Part shown: piece by piece, positions 49,255 to 57,695 of the stretch
Position numbering within the stretch: the first letter of the stretch is position 1
Layout: every line of letters begins with the position of its first letter
Assembly (NCBI RefSeq): GCF_016756535.1
Contig: NZ_AP023247.1
Span: forward strand, 6,448,501 to 6,512,500
Source: Mesorhizobium sp. 131-2-1
GTDB taxonomy: Bacteria > Pseudomonadota > Alphaproteobacteria > Rhizobiales > Rhizobiaceae
Length of the DNA: 64,000 nt
Direction: 5' to 3'
The notes under the pieces: model-generated
Databases searched by the model: none
The model's input: the letters and a program-made list of their open reading frames with translations, nothing else
Told to the model about the DNA's origin: nothing
Program-made: the position numbers and the translations under genes

Positions 49255-49324
49255 GCCCCAGTTTCCTCTCCTTGCGGGGAAACTGTCCGCTATTTTCCTT
49301 GTCTCAGTCTGGGGGTGCACTCCA

Positions 49325-50255
49325 GGCACGCGGCCGGCGCTGTGATGCAGACCGACTATGCCGGACAGACGGTGTCGGTGATCGATCCGATCACCGGCGT
49401 CATTGCGCCGGCGCAGATCTTCGTGGCGGTGCTGGGAGCCTCCAATCTCACCTTCGCCCATGCCAGCCTCAGCCAAAAGCTGCCGGATTGGATCGAAGGA
49501 CAGGTGCAGGCCCTGAGCTTTTTTGGTGGGGTCACCAAAGCGATCGTCTGCGACAATCTGAAGGCTGGTGTCGTCAAGGCCCTGTGGTTCGAGCCGACCT
49601 TGAACGCGACGTTTGCGGCCATGGCCGAGCATTACGACACCACGATCCTGCCGACCCGACCAGCAAAGCCGCGCGACAAAGGCAAGGTCGAGGGCGCAGT
49701 TCTCATCGTCGAACGCTGGATTCTGGCGCGACTGCGCAACCGCCAATTCTTCTCGCTAGCCCTGCTCAATGCGGCGATCGCCGAGCTGCTCGAGGAGCTG
49801 AACAACCGGCCGATGCGCCATGTCGGCAAAAGCCGGCGCGAACTGTTCGAGGAGATCGAGCGGGCGGCGCTCGGCACCCTGCCGGCGACGCCGTTTGAAT
49901 ACGCCGAGTGGAAATCGGCGAAGGTGCATCCCGACTACCATGTCGAGATCGACAAGACGTTCTACTCGGTGCCGCACCGACTGATCGGCCGCACCGTCGA
50001 GGTCCGGCTCACCCACCGGGTGATCGAGATCTTCCATGATCACCAGCGCGTCGCCTGCCATGTTCGCCGATCGCAGCGCTGCGGCCATGTCACCATCGAC
50101 GTTCACATGCCCAAGGCGCATCAGCGCTACGCCAACACCACGCCCGCCAACCTGATCGGCCGGGCGGCTGTCATCGGCCCGAACACCGCGATCCTGGTCG
50201 AACGCATGATGCGCGACAGGCCCCATCCCGAGCAGGGCTATCGTTCGGCCATGGG
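49325..50255 (+). pseudogene. istA, middle part, N-terminus deleted
   Basis: The frame encodes the IstA integrase core from MQTDYAGQTVSVIDPITG (first Asp) through KAIVCDNLKAGVV (second Asp) and KGKVEGAVLIVERW (Glu) to PEQGYRSAMG, where the 2057-bp IS enters. The HTH and about the first 120-150 residues are lost at the IS3 boundary. Confidence 0.9.
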
Positions 50256-52312
50256 TGTCGTGTTGCCTCACCTAATTTTGTTACCGGCTGCCTCACCAAG
50301 AATGTTACCCGCTCGCCAGACGTGCGGAATCTGAAGCGACATACGGCGCTAGGCTGCTGACCTCGCCGATGAGCCGCTGCACGGCTTGTTGTCGCCACGC
50401 CCTTACTCGCTTCTGCAACGTGTGAAGCTGGTGCAAGCTGTATCGTCCGGGATAACGGACCTGGAACTCGACGAGAAGTTCAAGTGCGGTCTGATCCGGA
50501 CGCTCTTCAAGGCATCGTGCCATCTCTTCCCAATGGTCCTTAAAGATGTCGGGACGTCGGCCGCGCGGTTTGTCGTTGAGCCGACGATAAGTCTTTGGCC
50601 CAACGACAACACCGCGCGCGCGAGCCGCTTGGCGCCAGAGATTGACCCGTCGAACGAGTGTTTTGTACTGCTTGCGGGTAAATCGACCTGGAAACTGGAC
50701 GCACAGCTCCTCGAAGAGCTGCGTGGCGTTGATGTTGGGGAATTCCTCCAATCGGCGACAAACGATCGGCCACACCATGCGGAGCGCCTGGACGCGGGCT
50801 TGGCCAGGCTCGGCGTAGACCGGCTTCGGCTTCTCCTGCATCGTCGCGGGAGGAGTGGGTGGGATCACCGGTTTGAGCGTCGGCGAGGGACTCGCAATAA
50901 GGGTTTGTATCGAGACCTTTTGTAGACTTCGCAGGTAACGCGGTTTGGCTTCGATGGAGAAGGTCGGACGGATTTCGCCCGCATGCCAGGCGCTCGATAG
51001 GCTGGCTACGAACGCGGCCAGGTTGGGCGGTTCCGATGTCGCCGGTGGCGGTGTTTCGCCGTCAGCCAGCGCCGCCAGATAAGCCTGGACAGCTCGCATC
51101 TCCTCCAGCAGCTTCAGCGGATCGAGGTCGCCGGCGATCTCGCGCAGCTTGTTCTTGGCGGCCATCGGCATAGCCTCCGCCTGCAGGAGACGCTCGCAGG
51201 GAGTCTGCGGTGGATGATAGCGCTTGGCCACCTTCGCTCCGTCGCGCTGCTTGGCAGCCAGCTTGAACGAGGGCTGGAAGAAGTTCACAAACAGCCGGGA
51301 TGCCCCGTAGAGGCGCGTGATCGCTCTGGCTGCCGCCAAGCCCTCGAAGCGTCGATAGCCCAGGAGCTTCCGAACAACCGCCCCATTTTTCTGCTCGATC
51401 CACGCTTGGTCGTTCTTACGGTAAGGTCGCGAGCGAGTGAGTTCGATGCCGTGACCAAGGCAATATTCGATCAGCCTGTTGTTGACGAACTCGCTGCCAT
51501 TGTCCACATCCAGCGCTCTAAGGGCAAAGGGCAAGCCCATGCGGATGCGCTCGAGTGTCTCGACCACGAGGGTGCCTTCTCGGGCCACGATGGGCGCGGC
51601 CTCCGTCCATCCGCTCGCGATATCGGTCAGAACCAGGCTGTGAACGTAGCTACCGCGGTTGGCCTCTCCGCAATGAGCGACCAGGTCCATTTCCATGCTG
51701 CCGGGAAGCGGCTCGTTCCAGTCGGCAAAGGTGCGCATTTTGATGCGCCGCCGGGGCTCTGGCACAACCCTTGGCTTCTTTTTCGTACGCATGGTGCGCC
51801 TTGGCATCTGGAGCAAGCGGTCGATCGTCGCGGCGCTCATCGACAGGATCTTGTGGCGGATCTCCTCCTCGAGCTTTAGATGTCCATTGCGTTCCAGCGC
51901 CGGCAATAGAATGGGCAGTAGAGCCTTGAGCCGCTTGCCGCAAACTCGGTCGGAAGCTTCCCACAGCACAATCAACGCGGCCCGAGCGGCCTCATCATAG
52001 AGCGACAGGCGTTGGCGGGTCTGACGGTGCTTCCGCTCCGGGTGGCTGTTCAGGACACGGATTGCGGACTTTTCGTGATATCCCGTCGCCGCGATGAACT
52101 CCTCCAAGATCCGGCGCTTGTCCTTGGTCGTTGCGGCCGCATAGCGATCCCTGACCGCATTGGCCAGTTCCATGCGCATGGCATGCGTCATCTTCGTCTT
52201 CATGTTGCCTCCCTGGTGGTGAAGGCACCATGGCGACATGCGCCTTCACGGGTAACATTTTAGGTGAGGCAACGAGCCCGCGCGGTAACATTTTCCTTGA
52301 GGCAATGCGACA
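50256..52312 (-). mobile_element. Integrase-type IS, 2057 bp, with CATGGG duplication
   Basis: Ends read TGTCGTGTTGCCTCACC and, inverted, TGTCGCATTGCCTCAAGG; the flanking duplication is CATGGG (50250-50255; 52313-52318). Each end holds a second copy of the CCTCA...TGTTACC motif about 30 bp inside. Its family is not certain; the transposase resembles IS481/ISNCY-type integrase-core proteins of rhizobia. A detached copy of one end is at 36641-36735. Confidence 0.88.
50305..52203 (-). CDS. Integrase-core transposase
   Basis: A 632-aa protein from ATG 52203, which follows GGGAGGCAAC. An N-terminal helical domain (KDKRRILEEFIAATGYHEKSAIRVLN) is followed by an rve-type core: Asp in GSMEMDLVAHCGEANRGSYVHSL, Asp in ALDVDNGSEFVNN, Glu in NDQAWIEQKNGAVVRKLLGY. 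The long C-terminal part contains two related segments (VCRRLEEFPNINATQLFEELCVQFPGRFTRKQYKTL and MARCLEERPDQTALELLVEFQVRYPGRYSLHQLHTL), an internal duplication that may bind the paired terminal repeats. Confidence 0.9.
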   Translation of the reverse strand: MKTKMTHAMRMELANAVRDRYAAATTKDKRRILEEFIAATGYHEKSAIRVLNSHPERKHRQTRQRLSLYDEAARAALIVLWEASDRVCGKRLKALLPILLPALERNGHLKLEEEIRHKILSMSAATIDRLLQMPRRTMRTKKKPRVVPEPRRRIKMRTFADWNEPLPGSMEMDLVAHCGEANRGSYVHSLVLTDIASGWTEAAPIVAREGTLVVETLERIRMGLPFALRALDVDNGSEFVNNRLIEYCLGHGIELTRSRPYRKNDQAWIEQKNGAVVRKLLGYRRFEGLAAARAITRLYGASRLFVNFFQPSFKLAAKQRDGAKVAKRYHPPQTPCERLLQAEAMPMAAKNKLREIAGDLDPLKLLEEMRAVQAYLAALADGETPPPATSEPPNLAAFVASLSSAWHAGEIRPTFSIEAKPRYLRSLQKVSIQTLIASPSPTLKPVIPPTPPATMQEKPKPVYAEPGQARVQALRMVWPIVCRRLEEFPNINATQLFEELCVQFPGRFTRKQYKTLVRRVNLWRQAARARGVVVGPKTYRRLNDKPRGRRPDIFKDHWEEMARCLEERPDQTALELLVEFQVRYPGRYSLHQLHTLQKRVRAWRQQAVQRLIGEVSSLAPYVASDSARLASG

Positions 52313-52318
52313 CATGGG

Positions 52319-52517
52319 CATCTTGTCGCTATCGCCCCGCTATGGACCCACGCGCCTGGACGCCGCTTGCGAGCGCGCGCTTACCATCAACGCGATCACC
52401 TATTCCTCCGTCAACGCCATCCTCAAAGCCGGCCTCGATCTCATGGGATCGCAGGCCGAACCGGCGAAGCCGACACCAGCCCACGCCAATATCCGCGGCC
52501 GCACCTACTATCAGTGA
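52319..52517 (+). pseudogene. istA, C-terminal part
   Basis: The frame [40 protein letters not shown]... continues IstA exactly after SAMG once the 2057-bp IS and one CATGGG are removed. It ends TYYQ-stop, 16 bp before istB. Confidence 0.92.
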
Positions 52518-52533
52518 AGCAAAGGACGAAAGA

Positions 52534-52867
52534 ATGCTGACAAACCCAACCCTCGATCAAATGCAGGCCCTCGGGCTCCCTGGCATGGCTACCGCCTGGC
52601 GCGAACTGGCCGCAGCTGAACAGAGCAGCGCCAATGAGTTGAGCCGCGACGAATGGCTCGGCCTGATGCTCGACCGGGAGATCGCCATGCGGGCCGACAA
52701 GCGTGTCAGGAACAAGCTCGCCTCGGCCAAGCTGCGCTTCCCCGAAGCATGCATCGAAGACATCGACTTCGCGCCCGCGCGCGGCCTCGACCGCCGCAAC
52801 ACCATGGCGCTCGCCCAAGGCCATTGGCTCAAGGCCCAGGAGAATTTGATCCTCACCGGCCAGACCG
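52534..52867 (+). pseudogene. istB, 5' part
   Basis: ATG 52534 begins [25 protein letters not shown], a typical IstB N-terminus, and runs to [11 protein letters not shown], where the Walker A loop is cut by the serine-recombinase unit. Continues at 55439. Confidence 0.92.
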
Positions 52868-52897
52868 ATCCCACGACATAATGCACACCTCGCTATG

Positions 52898-54967
52898 TTA
52901 TTGAAAAAGCTGGATCTGCTGATCCTGTGATTGTGATAATGGACTGTGTCCGCTCCTGCCGGAATGGTGCTGGATATCGAGTTGCTCGATATCTTCATGA
53001 CGGATGATCCAGGGCGTACCCTTGCAATACTGCTCGGCCTTCAGATCGCCGGCGCGGATCATGCGCAGCACGGTCATTGGCCGCAGCCCGAGCTTTGCAG
53101 CCGTTTCCTGCAATGTATACTCGCCGCGCTCCGACCGTTCGTCCTTTTTGTAGACGGCGATGTCGTGCTGGTTGCGGAAAGTGCAGACACGGGACTGCGT
53201 CCATCCGTTCTGACGACCCGTGGTTTTGCCGAGCCGGTTGAGAAGCGATGCGATCGCTCTATCCGGCAATTGGCGTGCCAGGGCACGGATCAGTTCCTCG
53301 ATGTCCGGCGGGGCGCCCCAACGGTGATGGCCTGCCTTGTTCTTCCTGACCGAAAGCGCGGTATGGTCGCCGCCCTGCCAATGCACCAGCATTTTGATGT
53401 GGTCGTCTTCGATGGCGACGACAATCTCGCGGATCACGGCGCGGATGATCCGCTTGCGCGTGGTGGCGGTGGCGTTGGCATGATGCCATGCCAATTCGAG
53501 ATCGCCGCCCATGCGCAGCAGGCTCCGCCGTTCCTCTTCTCCCAGAGCCTCAGGCTTGTGGCGGTCGAGCGCGTCAAGCTCGTCCTGACGCTCGCGGACG
53601 GCTACGAGCGCGGCATTCCAGCGTCGCTCTAGTTCGCCTGCTACAAGCCGGTTGTCCGGGTCGACGGCGTCATACTGGCGGCGTGCATGGGCGGCTTCAT
53701 AACGTGCTTGCTCGAGTGCGAGCTCCACATGGCGCCGCTTCTCTCCAGCCTGCACGGTGGTGGTCTCGATGGCCTTGATCGCCGCTTCGATGCCGAGCGG
53801 TTGAAGGCGTTGAAGAACCTCCGCGCTGACCGCCTGATCGACCCGCAACGATCCGAAGCCAATGCACGGGTCGGTTCCGTGGTTGAGCTGCGCTCCGCGG
53901 CAATGATAGCGCCCCGTATTGCCGTTGCTGCCGGAATAAGAGACGTGCAGCTTGCGGCCGCAATGGCCGCAGCGCAAGAGACCGCCGAGCAGCAACTCGC
54001 CCCGGCGAAGAGCACCGCGCGGCACCAAGCCTTTGCTTGTGGCATTGTCCGTGATCAGGCGCTGATTCCTCTCAAAATCGTGCCAGCTCAGGTAACCTTC
54101 GTGATGGTCGATGAGCAAGACCTCCCAGTCGGCGCGATCGCGCCTGATCCCACGCAAAATCCGTTTGCGTCCGGCCTCTATGGTGACTTTGCTGCAGGTT
54201 CGCCCGAACGCATAGGCGCCGGCGTAGATCGGGTTGGTGAGAATGTGGTGCACAGTATTGTAGACGGGCAGCTTCCAGACGATCGCCCTGTCCGCCGCGC
54301 GCGTGTAATTTACGGCAGGGAGCATAATGCCCTCGCTGCGCAGCCACAGATGCACCTGCCGGATGCTCTGCAGTTCGTCGAAACGCCGGAATACAAGATC
54401 GATCGCCTCGCGGATCCGCAGGTCCGGGTCTTTCTCGATCCGGTTCCGGCCCGACTTGACGTAACCGATCGCCACCGTCAGGAAAAGTTCGCCCCGGCGT
54501 GCCTTCTGCTTCAGGGCTTCGATCGAGCGGGCCCGCAGGATCGAAAGCTCCAGTTCGCTCATCGTGCCCTTCATGCCGAGCAGCAACCTGTCGTTGGGAT
54601 GACGCGGTTCGTAGATGCCGTCCTCATCTATGATGAGCGTTCCGACAAGGCCACAAAACTCGATGAGCGTATGCCAGTCCCGGCCATTGCGGGCCAGCCG
54701 GGAGGCTTCAATGGCGAGGACCGCACCAACCCGACCTTCGCAGATAGCCGCCAGAAGCTTCTCAAAGCCCGGACGGCTGATGCCAGACCCTGAACGACCG
54801 AGATCTTCATCGATGACGATGGCTTCTTTCCAGCCAAGGGACCGCGCTCGCTCGGCAAGGCCATATTGGCGTCGCCGGCTCTCTGGATTGTTGACGAGTT
54901 GATCGGCCGTCGACTGCCGGACATAGACATAGGCGCCGCGCGCGAGATGTTCAGCGGTGATCTTCAT
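52898..54967 (-). CDS. Large serine recombinase
   Basis: A 689-aa site-specific recombinase. The resolvase domain has the catalytic Ser in YVYVRQSTADQ and arginines in EASRLARNGRDW; the recombinase domain spans about 165-290 (ILTNPIYAGAYAFGR); a zinc ribbon follows with CGHCGRKL...YHCRG; then a coiled coil; the C-terminus adds an HTH (EYTLQETAAKLGLRPMTVLRMIRAGDL). ATG overlaps the preceding ORF's stop (ATGA). It is likely the integrase of its own unit. Confidence 0.95.
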   Translation of the reverse strand: MKITAEHLARGAYVYVRQSTADQLVNNPESRRRQYGLAERARSLGWKEAIVIDEDLGRSGSGISRPGFEKLLAAICEGRVGAVLAIEASRLARNGRDWHTLIEFCGLVGTLIIDEDGIYEPRHPNDRLLLGMKGTMSELELSILRARSIEALKQKARRGELFLTVAIGYVKSGRNRIEKDPDLRIREAIDLVFRRFDELQSIRQVHLWLRSEGIMLPAVNYTRAADRAIVWKLPVYNTVHHILTNPIYAGAYAFGRTCSKVTIEAGRKRILRGIRRDRADWEVLLIDHHEGYLSWHDFERNQRLITDNATSKGLVPRGALRRGELLLGGLLRCGHCGRKLHVSYSGSNGNTGRYHCRGAQLNHGTDPCIGFGSLRVDQAVSAEVLQRLQPLGIEAAIKAIETTTVQAGEKRRHVELALEQARYEAAHARRQYDAVDPDNRLVAGELERRWNAALVAVRERQDELDALDRHKPEALGEEERRSLLRMGGDLELAWHHANATATTRKRIIRAVIREIVVAIEDDHIKMLVHWQGGDHTALSVRKNKAGHHRWGAPPDIEELIRALARQLPDRAIASLLNRLGKTTGRQNGWTQSRVCTFRNQHDIAVYKKDERSERGEYTLQETAAKLGLRPMTVLRMIRAGDLKAEQYCKGTPWIIRHEDIEQLDIQHHSGRSGHSPLSQSQDQQIQLFQ

Positions 54968-55124
54968 GATCTGCCTCCCGTTCCGTCTGGCTCACCACCG
55001 CTTCCCTCAGCAAGGTCTCGATCAGCGGGAGGGTGCGTTCCCGGACTTCGCCTGGAAGACTCGATGGCGGAGCCTTCGTGGAAAACAGGTCTGGCTGGTC
55101 GGTTCGGCATTGCCTGCGCTGCAT
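54951..55124 (-). CDS. Small accessory ORF of serine recombinase unit
   Basis: A 57-aa frame starting [21 protein letters not shown] and ending [11 protein letters not shown]. It overlaps the recombinase start by 17 bp and the longer ORF 54964-55458 in another frame. Similar short proteins precede recombinases of this type in rhizobia, as far as I recall; function unknown. Confidence 0.5.
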   Translation of the reverse strand: MQRRQCRTDQPDLFSTKAPPSSLPGEVRERTLPLIETLLREAVVSQTEREADHEDHR

Positions 55125-55458
55125 GGTCGTCTCCTGGCTGGCGTGAGTCGCTCTGCAGAAAACGTAGACCTGCATCCAGCTCGCTGCGCAGGTCGCGCAG
55201 GCATGAAAGGGGAAAACGGGGCGCCTCGCGAACCGCCATCGTCAGGGCGATCTCTTCCGTCATCCAGATCGGAATCAGCGCCAGGCTGCCATCCGGTTGT
55301 CGCCCGACATAGGCCGGCTCACCGCAATAACGCTGACGGCCTGTGACAAAAATCTCCCCGCCCGAACGCGGATGAAAGGCGTAACGGACAATCTTCTTTG
55401 CCTCGCCATCCTGATAACGGGCATTATGAGCCCAGTCCGACCGGAACTGGAAAATCAT
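54964..55458 (-). CDS. DUF5372-like accessory protein
   Basis: A 164-aa frame. [51 protein letters not shown] resembles DUF5372 proteins often encoded before such recombinases. The only good start (ATG 55458) lies beyond the unit border inside istB, and the final 40 residues overlap the small ORF in another frame, so the true C-terminus may be shorter. Confidence 0.6.
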   Translation of the reverse strand: MIFQFRSDWAHNARYQDGEAKKIVRYAFHPRSGGEIFVTGRQRYCGEPAYVGRQPDGSLALIPIWMTEEIALTMAVREAPRFPLSCLRDLRSELDAGLRFLQSDSRQPGDDHAAQAMPNRPARPVFHEGSAIESSRRSPGTHPPADRDLAEGSGGEPDGTGGRS

Positions 55459-55892
55459 GGTTGGCCTGCGCCTTCGGACGGCAGGCGGCCCGGCTCGACC
55501 ATTCCGTTCTCTATGTGCGCGTACCGCGCATGTTCGAGGATCTGGCGCTCGCCCGCCTCGACGGGCGCTTCCCCCGGCTCATCGAAAAACTTACCCGAGT
55601 GCATTTGCTCATCCTCGACGATTTTGGCTCCCACAGCCTCTCGGACCAGCAGCGCTTCCATCTCTTCGAAATCGTCGAGGAGAGATATCGCCGCCGCTCA
55701 ACCATCATCGCCGCTCAGACCACCGTGGACAAATGGCATGACCTGATCAATGACCCCACCGTCGCCGACGCCATTCTTGACAGGATCGTTCACAATGCTC
55801 ACCGCATTGCCCTGCAAGGCGACAGTCTGCGAAAGCAAAAAACGAGGCCCCTCTTGACCGGCGCCGAAAACACCGAAATCAATCAATCCTGA
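55439..55892 (+). pseudogene. istB, 3' part
   Basis: Begins inside Walker A ([19 protein letters not shown]) and runs through Walker B ([12 protein letters not shown]) to [14 protein letters not shown] and a stop at 55892. Together with 52534-52867 it makes a full IstB. Confidence 0.92.
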
Positions 55893-55998
55893 ACTCAACG
55901 AGGCTATCGAGAACCAGCGACCCCAGGCTGTCCCGACATTACCGGAACGCCTGTCCCGTATTTAGCGGAATCGCTGTCCTGAGTTGGCGGAATGCGCA

Positions 55999-56006
55999 AG
56001 CAAAGA
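55999..56006. repeat. Right target duplication AGCAAAGA
   Basis: Identical to 47848-47855, directly after IS21 end GGAATGCGCA. Confidence 0.88.
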
Positions 56007-56185
56007 TGCAGATCACACCAGCGAAGCGGCATGGACGGGCGATAAGTATCCCTGTCTAAGTCGTCGACCACCGCAAGGATTCGGCCGCCAAATCCCTTGA
56101 GGGCTTTGACCGCCAGATGCTGCTCGCCATTTTGGGCATCGTTGATTGCAACACCCATGACGATGCAGACATCGACCAATCTCAC
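55999..56185 (-). pseudogene. HigB/RelE-like toxin, 5' part, interrupted by IS21
   Basis: The frame begins near GTG 56185 (RLVDVCIVMGVAINDAQNGEQHLAVKALKGFGGRILAVVDDLDRDTYRPSMPLRW) and reaches DLHLC at the IS21 border. ALKGFGG...VVDD.D.DTYR is the core of HigB/Gp49-type toxins. The usual first 20-25 residues are not clean, so the start may also be damaged. Confidence 0.72.
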
Positions 56186-56462
56186 TCCGCTCAGCCACTG
56201 AAAGAAAGATCCGGGTCAAACAGCCGTTTTCGCCAAGTGATCATATTTCCTATGAACGCATTTTGGACTGCACGGACCGTTCCAGCTCGGCGCAAAACCC
56301 TCCCAGATACTCGTCAATCGCGCTCTGCAAATGCACCCAGTAGAGCACTTTGGCGGTGCTACATCGATAATGAGCCCAGTTTTGCTTTTTTTGAGAAGAT
56401 GTCCCTCTTGCTTGGCCGCAGCGAATATCCCAGTAAAAATTGGCGGCAGCGCATCGCGTTTA

Positions 56463-56509
56463 GCGCTCGCCGGGCGGAGCTGGTCCGGGTTGCGAAGCCC
56501 GGCGAGCGC
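56463..56509 (-). repeat. Hairpin following istB relic
   Basis: Arms GCGCTCGCCGGGC and GCCCGGCGAGCGC (13 bp). It lies about 25 bp after the istB relic's stop on the minus strand and is nearly identical to 62070-62115; it may be the element's terminator. Confidence 0.75.
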
Positions 56510-56533
56510 GGATCGTCTTGGGCCATGTGGTGA

Positions 56534-56740
56534 TCAGGTGCGGTTCTTGGAGCGCCAGGATTCATGTCCGATTTCGATGATCTCGCAACGATGCGTGAGA
56601 GGATCGAGCAGTGCGGTCGTTGTCCCGTCGAAGAAGCGGCCGCGCCTGCTGTCGCGGATGAGCGCCCGGGCGATGGCAATGGCCAGATGCGACTTCCCGT
56701 TCCGGGCCGCCAATCAGCACGCCATTGGACAAAGGCTGTC
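56534..56740 (-). pseudogene. istB relic
   Basis: The minus strand encodes NGKSHLAIAIARALIRDSRRGRFF joined to DPLTHRCEIIEIGHESWRSKNRT-stop, Walker A and C-terminus of an IS21 IstB with the middle deleted and a frame change before Walker A. Confidence 0.78.
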
Positions 56741-56786
56741 AAGGGCATCTCAACCGCCGGGCGGCGGCTAAGAAGGAGAAGAGGTG

Positions 56787-57060
56787 ATGGAACGCAAGCT
56801 TGATGACGTGATCGCCGCCCTCCCCGAGGAGCGTCGGGAGCGTGTCGACGCACGTTCGAAGAGTTAAAGGACGAGGTCGAGAGCCTCGGAGAGCTGCGCC
56901 ATGCGGCTGGGAAGCCCAGGGAGATTGCCTCGACCTTCAAGATCAAGCAGCCCTCTGTCTCGAGGATCGAGAAACAGGCCGATATGGATCTGTCGACACT
57001 TAGAGCTACGTAGAGGCGATCGGGGGACAAACTCGACCTCATCGTCGCCTCGCCTCGCGC
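56787..57060 (+). pseudogene. HigA-like XRE antitoxin relic
   Basis: After AAGAAGGAGAAGAGGTG comes MERKLDDVIAALPEERRERV; a shifted frame gives LKDEVESLGELRHAAGKPREIASTFKIKQPSVSRIEKQADMDLSTLRA and then GDKLDLIV. This is the layout of XRE antitoxins of the MxRTLDEVIAxLP type. Frameshifts and a stop in the last part make it dead. The toxin gene normally found upstream is absent. Confidence 0.7.
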
Positions 57061-57695
57061 GCGCCGCCTCCGTATAGAGCGGCTCGGCTACGTCGTAGCC
57101 CCCACCCCCCTCCGCACGTAGTGCTCAAAGAGCCAGGTGGACGAACCCGCCTGAAAGCAAGCGCGCAGGCTGAACGCGCCGTTTCGGTCAAAATTGCCGA
57201 AAAGACGACGGTCTCGTCTACGCTCGCGATACATGGGCAAGCCCTCGTTAGACCCGATACCGATCTGCCCGCTCTCACGCTCGCGGGGGACGCCTCTTCC
57301 CTCGCCCGGGCTGGCCCAGTTCACCGCCGCGCTGGGGGTGTGTGGCGATGTGCTCGCCGACGACGACCAGCTCGAGCACGCTTGGTCACAGCTTCCATAC
57401 CTGATCAGGTAGATACCTCCGCACCTGCGCGACATCTTCAGTGGTTTCCAATTTATTTAATTTGCGGCGATCATCGCCGCACGCAGAATGGCAAAAAACG
57501 TTAAACGGCCATGTCTGCTGCCTTCTTATGCGGCTCCAGGACACATTGAGCAGAGGCGAATACTGGCAAGCATCCAGCGCCACGACCCCACCTCGTGGCG
57601 GCAGTTAACGGCCCACTGCGGTTTCCCAAAGGCCTTCGGACAAAATTGGCGCAGCGCTGTTACGGCAGGCACAGCACGTGGAAATCTGTCGAGCA
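57061..57695. other. Gap; minus strand resembles structured RNA
   Basis: No supported protein gene. On the minus strand 57420-57080 includes GGTGAACTGGGCCAGCCCGG and further stem-forming GC-rich blocks reminiscent of the 5' domain of bacterial group II introns. I have not folded it, so this is only a suggestion. Confidence 0.25.

Larger units (their letters stand above)
47911..49323 (-). mobile_element. IS3 family element with 47-bp perfect inverted repeats
   Basis: 47911-47957 and 49277-49323 are exact reverse complements (outermost GGAGTGCACCCCCAGACTGA). No direct repeat flanks it, and the start of istA is missing beside it, which fits an IS-adjacent deletion. It carries intact orfA and orfB. 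Confidence 0.92.
52863..55438 (-). mobile_element. Large serine recombinase unit integrated in istB Walker A
   Basis: GACCG occurs at 52863-52867 and again at 55439-55443. Removing 2576 bp between the two copies gives LTGQTGTGKSW in a single istB frame. The unit carries a large serine recombinase and two small overlapping upstream genes on the minus strand. No inverted repeats are seen, as expected for serine-recombinase integration. Confidence 0.82.
47856..55998 (+). mobile_element. IS21 family element carrying three nested insertions
   Basis: Left end TGCGCGTTCCGGTAATTCCC and right end (complement TTGCGCATTCCGCCAACTCA) share the IS21-type repeated terminal motif; further copies of TTCCGGTAATGTCGGGACAG occur inside both ends. 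An 8-bp duplication AGCAAAGA flanks the whole. Subtracting the IS3 (1413 bp), the 2057-bp IS and the 2.6-kb recombinase unit leaves about 2.1 kb, consistent with an IS21 element missing roughly 0.5 kb of 5' istA. Confidence 0.9.

Noticed and set aside
53687..54793. 368-aa open frame on the plus strand
   Set aside because: Antisense shadow of the large serine recombinase gene, whose domains are unambiguous.
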